Assembly: GCA_035652755.1 (NCBI GenBank) | Contig: DASRDE010000262.1 | Span: 1-9,207, forward strand | Reading direction: 5' to 3' | Length of the DNA stretch: 9,207 nt | Origin: DASRDE01 sp035652755 | Lineage (GTDB): Bacteria > Vulcanimicrobiota > Vulcanimicrobiia > Vulcanimicrobiales > Vulcanimicrobiaceae | Part shown: positions 4,633 to 9,207 of the stretch, in pieces | Layout of the letters: the number at the start of each line of letters is the position of its first letter | Position numbering within the stretch: the stretch's first letter is position 1 | Position numbers and translations under genes: made by a program | The notes under the pieces: model-generated | Seen by the model: only the letters and a program-made list of their open reading frames with translations | Database searches by the model: none | What the model was told of the DNA's origin: nothing

Positions 4633-7260
4633 ATGATACGCCCCGTCGCCGCGGATGGCCGGATCGAAACCGGCGGTCCGTTCACGCCGATTGCGCGGCC
4701 TCGGGTAGTCGAGCGCATCGCCGCTGCGGCCGCACAGCGTATCGCGCTCATCCTTGCGCCTGCAGGCTACGGAAAGTCGGTGGCGCTGCGCCAGTATCTC
4801 GAGACCGCAGGCGAGCCGGTCCTGCGATACGACGTGCATCCGGATCACAATTCGCTCCTCGCGTTCGCGCGCGGCTTCGCGGATGCGGCCACCGGTATCG
4901 CGCCGGACGCGCGGCGCTCGCTTTCGAACGCTTTTCAGAAGAGCCGGACGTCGCCCACGCCGGGTGCGGATCTGGCGATGTGGTTCCACGCGCACGTTAA
5001 GCCGTTTACCGGCATCATTGCGATCGACGACCTGCACTTCGCCGAAGCGGATCCGGAGATTTCCAAATTTCTCGTCTCGCTGATCGAGCGCACCAAGGGA
5101 CGCATCAAATGGATCATCGCCTCCCGATCCGCGCTGGATCTTCCGGTCGGTTCGTGGCTGGCCTACGGCGAGATGGATCTCAATATCGACGAGCAGGACC
5201 TGCGTTTTACGATTGATGAGGCGCTTCAAGCGGCAAAGGCGACGCGCGTCGGCGTACGCAGCGAAGAACTCGAACAGATCCTTTCGATGACCGAGGGCTG
5301 GGCGACCGCCCTGAGTTTCGCGCTTCGTACGTCGACGCGATCGGTCGATCTGCGGAATATTACCGCGACGACCCGCGAAATGGTCTACCGCTATCTGGCC
5401 GAGCAGGTGTACCGCTCGCTCGGGGCCGGCGAGCGCGAGCTGCTGCACCTGATCGCTTATCTGCCCACAGTCGACGTCGAAGTGTTGCGCGCAGCCGGAT
5501 ACCCGAAAGCCAAGGCAGTCGTGGAGGCCTTGCGGGATCGCGTCGCATTCATCTATCCCGATCGGCCTGGCGTGTATCGTTGTCACGATCTCTTCGGCGA
5601 CTTTTTACGGCACGAAGTCGAGCTCGAAGGTGACGACGCCGTTACCGCGGTGCGCCTGACGGCAGCGCGTGCGCTCGAGAGCGCGGCCAACACCTCGGCG
5701 GCACTCCGTCTGTACGCGGACGCAAAATCGGACGCCGACGTCCTTCGCGTTCTCGATTCCTGCGGTTTCGCCCTGATGGAACAGGCTCACGCGGACGTCG
5801 TGCATGCCGCCGTCGATGCCCTTTCGCCGCAGGTGCGCGCGGAAAACGCACTCGTTCTTGGACTTCGCGGCCTTCACGAGTGGGAGAACGGCCGGTTCGA
5901 CCGCGCCGAATCGCTCCTGCGCCGGGGAATCGAGGCCGCGCAAGATCGGTCGCTTGCAGCGGAACTCTCGATACGGCTGGCTCTGGTGCTGATCAACCAG
6001 GGCCGGGACTGCATCGATTTGCTCGAGCCGCTGCTCGAAGGCGATCTGCCCGAATCCTATCGCGGATCGGCGATCGCGCTCCTCGCTGCCGCTTACGCCT
6101 ATGCGAGCCGGAACCAGGAGGCGCAGCGCGCGATCGACCAAGCCGAGGAGCTCTGCGGCCGTATCGAATCGGATGAACTTCGCACCAAGATTTACCAGCG
6201 TATCGGCAGTGCTGCGCTTCTAATGCACGTTCCGCAAGAGCGCGTGTACGCATTGCTCGGGCGCGCGCAAGCCCTCGCCCAGGAGACAGCGCTCTTCGGC
6301 ATGGCGGCCAACGCGCTCAGCGGCATGGCCAACGTGAGCCTCTTCTACGAAGAAGATGCGTCCAAGTGTTCGTGGTACGCGCAGCAGGCACTCACCGCGG
6401 CGATGAAAGCCGGCGAACGCTTTCCCATGCAGACGGCGCTGCTCCAGATGATCAACGTCGAGGTGAGGCGCGGCAATGCCGAACGCCTCGAAACGCTGCA
6501 GCGGCAGTTCACGTCGACCGCGACGACGGACGCGGTCCGCATGTCCTACATCATGCCGGTGCGTGCCGCAGTCGCTGCTTGGAACGGCGATTTCGACGAC
6601 GCGTACCGGCTGCAGTCGATGGGGGATCCGGGGTTTTTTGCATTCGATCGCGTCTTTGCATGGTCGCTTCTGGCGCTTTATGCCATCGGCAGCGGAAAGC
6701 GCGACCGCGCCCTCGAGCTCGTGGCGAAAACCATTCCCGAAATCGAGCAGAACGAGTACCCGCACCTGTTCGGCCGGCGCCAAGCGGAGATCGCGCGGGC
6801 GATCTGCGCCTGCGTCGAAGCCTTCGCCGGGCGTCTGACCAACGCGAATCGCATCCTTCAGCGCAAACCGGCCGTCGACGGCGCTTCGGTGGAAGCGATG
6901 CGCGAAGCGGCAACCGCGATCTGGCGCGCGGTGAAAAAGCCGGTGCTGCGCGACGACGCAATGGACGCGCTCTCCCAGGTTCGGGCTGTCGGATGGGGCG
7001 GCATCGGGCGAATCCTGGAGCGCGCTTTGGCCGGGGTTCAGCCCGCGGGCGCGGCAAGCGTGGAATCGCCGCTGACCAAAGCCGAGCTGCACGTGCTCGA
7101 ACGCCTGGCCGAGGGCCATAGTCCCAAAGACATCGCCGAAGAACTAGGCCGAAGCATTTACACGATCCAAGCTCACGTTCAAAACGTCATCAAGAAGTTG
7201 GGCTGCAGCGGGCGTCAGGAAGCCCTGAGCGTGGCCCGGAAGCGCGGCTTCATCGCCTAG
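4633..7260 (+). CDS. MalT-type ATP-binding LuxR-family transcriptional regulator
   Basis: An 875-aa LAL-type regulator (large ATP-binding LuxR). The N-terminal STAND NTPase carries Walker A APAGYGKS (42-49) and Walker B IIAIDDLH (128-135). It is followed by the family segments IIASRS, WLAYGEM and TEGWATAL. A long alpha-helical, Ala-rich region (about 340-800) resembles the TPR-like sensor part of MalT. A LuxR/NarL HTH closes the protein at 814-875 (LTKAELHVLERLAEG, KDIAEELGRSIYTIQAHVQN, KKLG). In MalT an inducer and ATP drive oligomerisation and DNA binding; here the inducer and targets are unknown. Length is normal for the family and all key motifs are intact. It appears to be transcribed alone from the leaderless promoter, with the small-ORF/HD-GYP genes 119 nt downstream. 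Confidence 0.92.
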   Translation: MIRPVAADGRIETGGPFTPIARPRVVERIAAAAAQRIALILAPAGYGKSVALRQYLETAGEPVLRYDVHPDHNSLLAFARGFADAATGIAPDARRSLSNAFQKSRTSPTPGADLAMWFHAHVKPFTGIIAIDDLHFAEADPEISKFLVSLIERTKGRIKWIIASRSALDLPVGSWLAYGEMDLNIDEQDLRFTIDEALQAAKATRVGVRSEELEQILSMTEGWATALSFALRTSTRSVDLRNITATTREMVYRYLAEQVYRSLGAGERELLHLIAYLPTVDVEVLRAAGYPKAKAVVEALRDRVAFIYPDRPGVYRCHDLFGDFLRHEVELEGDDAVTAVRLTAARALESAANTSAALRLYADAKSDADVLRVLDSCGFALMEQAHADVVHAAVDALSPQVRAENALVLGLRGLHEWENGRFDRAESLLRRGIEAAQDRSLAAELSIRLALVLINQGRDCIDLLEPLLEGDLPESYRGSAIALLAAAYAYASRNQEAQRAIDQAEELCGRIESDELRTKIYQRIGSAALLMHVPQERVYALLGRAQALAQETALFGMAANALSGMANVSLFYEEDASKCSWYAQQALTAAMKAGERFPMQTALLQMINVEVRRGNAERLETLQRQFTSTATTDAVRMSYIMPVRAAVAAWNGDFDDAYRLQSMGDPGFFAFDRVFAWSLLALYAIGSGKRDRALELVAKTIPEIEQNEYPHLFGRRQAEIARAICACVEAFAGRLTNANRILQRKPAVDGASVEAMREAATAIWRAVKKPVLRDDAMDALSQVRAVGWGGIGRILERALAGVQPAGAASVESPLTKAELHVLERLAEGHSPKDIAEELGRSIYTIQAHVQNVIKKLGCSGRQEALSVARKRGFIA

Positions 7261-7270
7261 ACCCGCCCCT

Positions 7271-7300
7271 CACTAGTGCGGCTTTTAAAACCGTCTAGTG
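7271..7300 (+). repeat. Inverted repeat after the LuxR-ATPase gene
   Basis: CACTAG (7271-7276) and CTAGTG (7295-7300) form a perfect 6-bp stem. CGG/CCG pair inside (7279-7281 with 7291-7293) around a self-complementary TTTTAAAA. It begins 10 nt past the stop codon and is followed by AAATTT. It could be a weak terminator of the regulator gene or an operator for the next unit; the stem is too weak and the T-run too short to decide. Confidence 0.35.
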
Positions 7301-7337
7301 AAATTTAGCGAGAGACCCCGGCCGCCGGCGCGGCTAC

Positions 7338-7371
7338 CCTTGAGATATCAATCCGCCTTTATCTCAAGGAG
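7338..7371 (+). promoter_or_regulatory. Perfect 10-bp inverted repeat enclosing the Shine-Dalgarno of the small ORF
   Basis: CCTTGAGATA (7338-7347) is perfectly complementary to TATCTCAAGG (7360-7369), with a 12-nt loop. The 3' arm contains AAGG of the AAGGAG ribosome-binding site (7366-7371), which lies 8 nt before the ATG at 7380. Folded as RNA, it would hide the ribosome-binding site; as DNA, it is a typical regulator dyad. I found no convincing -35/-10 pair in the 7261-7337 stretch. TATCAA at 7346-7351 could be a -10, in which case the dyad would be an operator rather than an RNA hairpin. Confidence 0.6.
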
Positions 7372-7379
7372 CTCTTCGC

Positions 7380-7454
7380 ATGTTGACTCTCGCCGTCGTC
7401 GCCGCCATCGCCGTTACCGTCGCCATCGTCAACCCGCCCAATCCAATCGGTTAA
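7380..7454 (+). CDS. Small hydrophobic protein, 24 aa, upstream of the HD-GYP gene
   Basis: An ATG preceded by a strong AAGGAG Shine-Dalgarno at optimal spacing opens a 24-codon frame ending in TAA. About 16 hydrophobic residues (LTLAVVAAIAVTVAIV) are followed by a polar, Pro-rich tail NPPNPIG. It looks like a single short membrane span with its C-terminus exposed. Codon third positions are mostly G or C, as in the neighbouring genes. The same bases in the HD-GYP frame give an Arg-rich stretch unlike protein, which supports this frame. The stop lies 11 nt before the likely GTG of the HD-GYP gene, so translational coupling is possible. I do not recognise the sequence. It could be a small membrane protein or a regulatory leader peptide. 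Confidence 0.6.
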   Translation: MLTLAVVAAIAVTVAIVNPPNPIG

Positions 7455-7465
7455 GCAACGGTTCA

Positions 7466-8440
7466 GTGACGCTCTCCTCCGCTGCCCTTACGCTGGGCAA
7501 ACACGTGCGCCGGCTCACGCCGCAGGTCATCGAACACCTGCACGATCCGAGTTTGATGTCGGATCCGGCGCTCGAATCGTCGGTGGAACTGATTTTGGAT
7601 CGTCTGTGTCTTTCGACGCAGCTCTCCAAACCGGTCGGCTTGGCGACGTGGGCGATACGGGAGGGCCGCAGAATCGGGCCGGCGCGCACGCTCGAGCTGG
7701 CCGATGCCGCGGCGCACGTGCTTGCGGGCGAGGCACAGCACCTGGACGTCGACCAAAGCCGCCTGCTGGCGTTCCTCGAGACGCTGCGTGTCGAAATCCA
7801 TTCGGCGATCGTCGCACTCAACCATGAAGAGTCGTCGCATCCCCGCGAAAGGCCCGCTGCCGAAACGTCGCAAGCGTTGCTTGCGATGCTCAGCGAACGC
7901 GATGCCGTAACGTGCGCGCATTCCAAAGCGACGGCGGAGTGGGCGCGGCGCCTGTGCACCTCGATGGGTTTGCCGCGCGAACAGAGCGAGTTCATCGAAC
8001 TGTGCGCGACGCTTCACGACATCGGGCAGGTCGGGACGCCGGACGAGATTCTTCTCAAGCCGGGGCCGCTCAGCGCGCAAGAGTGGGATGTCGTGCGCGA
8101 ACACTGCGCCGCCGGCCAACGCATTCTCAATCAAATTCCTTCGCTCTCGCGCTGCGGCATCACGATACGCGCGCATCACGAGCGTTGGGACGGGCTCGGT
8201 TATCCGGATGGTCTTGCGGGTGAGAACATTCCGTTCGAGGCGCGGGTCCTCGCGGTCGTGGACGCCTTCCACGCCATGATCAGCGATCGGCCGTATCGCC
8301 GCGCGATCGCGCCGCGCCGAGCCCTCGATATTTTGCAAGCCGGCAGGGGTTCCCAATGGGACCCGGTCGTGGTCGATGCGATGACCGGCTTGTTCGAACG
8401 CGCGGGCCGGGGCCGCGCAGCGACCGCGCACAGCGCGTAA
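7466..8440 (+). CDS. HD-GYP domain protein, probable cyclic-di-GMP phosphodiesterase
   Basis: A 324-aa protein with a C-terminal HD-GYP domain; this family hydrolyses cyclic di-GMP or related cyclic dinucleotides. Visible motifs are an N-terminal ligand His in AHSKATAEWARRL, the HD pair in LHDIGQVGTPDEIL (184-188), KPGPLSAQEWDVVREH, and the diagnostic HHERWDGLGYPDGL (237-250). The Lys of HDIGK is Gln here. The first 140 or so residues are helical and match no sensor domain I recognise; no receiver or membrane span is seen. The frame is open further upstream from 7298, but that part is an Arg-rich shadow of the small ORF. I therefore chose the GTG at 7466, 11 nt after the small ORF's stop. Its Shine-Dalgarno is weak, consistent with coupled translation. 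A strong terminator follows. Confidence 0.88.
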   Translation: MTLSSAALTLGKHVRRLTPQVIEHLHDPSLMSDPALESSVELILDRLCLSTQLSKPVGLATWAIREGRRIGPARTLELADAAAHVLAGEAQHLDVDQSRLLAFLETLRVEIHSAIVALNHEESSHPRERPAAETSQALLAMLSERDAVTCAHSKATAEWARRLCTSMGLPREQSEFIELCATLHDIGQVGTPDEILLKPGPLSAQEWDVVREHCAAGQRILNQIPSLSRCGITIRAHHERWDGLGYPDGLAGENIPFEARVLAVVDAFHAMISDRPYRRAIAPRRALDILQAGRGSQWDPVVVDAMTGLFERAGRGRAATAHSA

Positions 8441-8464
8441 AAGCTCCCATACTGGGTCGTGGGC

Positions 8465-8496
8465 AAAAGGCGCGCCTTGGGCGCGCCTTTTATTTT
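8465..8496 (+). terminator. Strong intrinsic terminator after the HD-GYP gene
   Basis: AAAAGGCGCGCC (8465-8476) is perfectly complementary to GGCGCGCCTTTT (8480-8491) across a 3-base loop, followed by ATTTT. A GC stem with A-run before and T-run after can work in both directions. It lies 24 nt after the stop codon and separates the signalling unit from the next gene. Confidence 0.92.
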
Positions 8497-8503
8497 CGAG
8501 AAA

Positions 8504-8525
8504 TGCCATACAGGTGGCACGTGCC
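8504..8525. repeat. Overlapping palindromes upstream of the 146-aa gene
   Basis: TGCCA (8504-8508) and TGGCA (8515-8519) form an inverted repeat. The right arm overlaps a perfect 10-bp palindrome, GGCACGTGCC (8516-8525). They lie between the terminator and the ATG at 8543, where an operator would be expected. No clear promoter hexamers are seen, so function is not established. Confidence 0.3.
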
Positions 8526-8542
8526 GGGTCCACACTGCGGAC

Positions 8543-8983
8543 ATGGACTACATCATCGGAGCCGGGGCGATCCTCGAGAGCGGCGAGCAGGCGACGATTA
8601 CGCCCGCGACCCTGCACGCCCGGGTTGAACCGGCGCTGGCAGGCCGGGTCGTCGTCGCGGCCGTCGATTTCGAGTCGACCTCTCCGTCGTCGCTGCAGCG
8701 CCTGATGCTCCTCGTTCAAGGATGGGACGCCGCGACGTTCCGGTCGAGCGTCTCGCAGGCGCTGTTGGAACGGCGCGAGTGCGAGCTCGCCGACGTATTC
8801 CTGGTGCTGGCGCAGGCCGCAAACGTTTGCGAGGTTCACGTCTTCGCCCATTGGCTGCCGGACGAGGTGACGTGCGCGCGTCTAGCCCAGTCGGGCATCA
8901 GTTTGGTAGCCCACCCGCTCGAAAGCATCGAGGCCGCAGCGCTCGTTTGCGGGCAGCGGTGCCGACGCTGGCACGCAGCCTAG
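8543..8983 (+). CDS. Hypothetical protein, 146 aa
   Basis: I do not recognise this protein. It starts MDYIIGAGAILESGEQATIT and reads as a soluble alpha/beta protein. A central helical segment (LQRLMLLVQGWDAATFRSSVSQ) is followed by LADVFLVLAQAANVCEVHVFAHW, a beta-like stretch SGISLVAHPLESIEAAALV, and a basic end CRRWHAA. There is no signal peptide or membrane span. Cysteines occur near the C-terminus (CEVHVF, TCARL, CGQRC) but not in a standard zinc motif. The frame continues upstream into the terminator, so the internal ATG at 8543 is the sensible start, though no Shine-Dalgarno is visible. Codon use agrees with its neighbours, which supports a real gene. Position before a response regulator hints at a signalling role, but that is only context. 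Confidence 0.68.
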   Translation: MDYIIGAGAILESGEQATITPATLHARVEPALAGRVVVAAVDFESTSPSSLQRLMLLVQGWDAATFRSSVSQALLERRECELADVFLVLAQAANVCEVHVFAHWLPDEVTCARLAQSGISLVAHPLESIEAAALVCGQRCRRWHAA

Positions 8984-9017
8984 CGGCCGGAGTCCGGCAC
9001 AGCACGCTCCCAGGGTG

Positions 9018-9041
9018 ACGGGGGACGATCCCCCGTAGAAC
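9018..9041 (+). promoter_or_regulatory. Inverted repeat abutting a -10-like box before the response regulator
   Basis: ACGGGGG (9018-9024) and CCCCCGT (9030-9036) form a perfect 7-bp dyad around ACGAT. Its last base is also the first base of TAGAAC (9036-9041), a -10-like element 9 nt before the ATG at 9051. The dyad could be an operator over the promoter, or a hairpin ending the previous gene; there is no T-run to support a terminator. Confidence 0.35.
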
Positions 9042-9050
9042 ATGTACGCC

Positions 9051-9207
9051 ATGCAGCCTGCCCGCGTCGCCGTCGTCGACGACGACCGCTTCGTAAGAGA
9101 GATGCTCGAGCTCGGCCTGGGCCGCGAGGGATTCATCGTCCAGACGGCCTCGGACGGCGCCTCGGCGCTGGAGCTGGTCAAACGCTTCGATCCGGAAGTC
9201 ATCGTCT
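9051..9207 (+). CDS. Response regulator receiver domain protein, 3' end outside window
   Basis: The 52 visible residues are the first half of a CheY-like receiver domain. RVAVVDDDRFVREML carries the acidic pocket aspartates, followed by EGFIVQTASDGASALEL and KRFDPEVIV. The phospho-acceptor Asp would come just after the right edge. A partner histidine kinase phosphorylates such domains; the output domain is not visible. I chose the ATG at 9051 because it gives the usual spacing to the first beta strand. An in-frame ATG at 9042 is also possible. Neither has a Shine-Dalgarno, and TAGAAC nearby suggests a very short leader. Confidence 0.87.
   Translation, partial: MQPARVAVVDDDRFVREMLELGLGREGFIVQTASDGASALELVKRFDPEVIV

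Noticed and set aside
4552..5586. Minus-strand ORF (344 aa) opposite the LuxR-ATPase N-terminus
   Set aside because: It lies opposite an intact Walker A/B ATPase domain, with no motifs of its own.
7298..7465. N-terminal extension of the HD-GYP frame to the ATG at 7298
   Set aside because: The extension has an Arg-rich run caused by the small ORF in another frame, starts inside an inverted repeat and has no Shine-Dalgarno; the GTG at 7466 fits better.
7463..8851. Long minus-strand ORF (462 aa) across the HD-GYP and 146-aa genes
   Set aside because: It runs through a strong intrinsic terminator and two plus-strand genes and has Arg-rich, low-information sequence: a shadow frame.

Overview
The window is GC-rich bacterial chromosome with tightly packed genes, strong G/C third-position bias and short intergenic gaps. 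I see no rRNA, tRNA, CRISPR, transposase or phage gene. A secreted M28 peptidase, a MalT-like LuxR regulator, an HD-GYP protein and one promoter set for leaderless transcription would suit an environmental bacterium of a poorly sampled GC-rich phylum. Candidatus Eremiobacterota or a relative is my best guess, but no marker gene settles it.

Layout, left to right. (1) 1-607, minus strand: 5' two thirds of a membrane fatty-acid desaturase, running off the left edge. Its roughly 160-nt leader (607 to about 768) starts at a good minus-strand promoter and holds a 7-bp closing stem followed directly by a terminator-like hairpin; an alternative pairing would break both. (2) 896-1471 and 1514-3628, plus strand: a small amidase-like exported or periplasmic hydrolase, then a large secreted M28 peptidase of the glutamate carboxypeptidase II type, probably one transcription unit. 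(3) 3606-3896, minus strand: a small Myb/SANT-like helix-turn-helix protein whose 3' end overlaps the peptidase tail to tail. (4) 3985-4521, plus strand: a cyclophilin-type peptidyl-prolyl isomerase, divergent from the HTH gene, followed by a likely terminator. (5) 4633-7260, plus strand: an 875-aa MalT-type ATPase with a C-terminal LuxR HTH, apparently leaderless. (6) 7380-7454 and 7466-8440, plus strand: a 24-codon hydrophobic small ORF whose Shine-Dalgarno lies inside a perfect 10-bp inverted repeat, then a c-di-GMP phosphodiesterase-like HD-GYP protein, closed by a strong intrinsic terminator at 8465-8496. (7) 8543-8983: an unrecognised 146-aa protein. (8) 9051-9207: the start of a response-regulator receiver domain, running off the right edge.

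The left half looks like envelope and peptide housekeeping (membrane lipid desaturation, cell-wall amidase, secreted peptidase, prolyl isomerase). The right half looks like signalling (LuxR-ATPase, HD-GYP, response regulator). The most promising new material is non-coding: the candidate switch in the desaturase leader, and the SD-masking hairpin with its small hydrophobic peptide ahead of the HD-GYP gene. Two enzymes also carry unusual active-site residues: His for the general-base Glu in the M28 peptidase, and HDIGQ instead of HDIGK in the HD-GYP protein.
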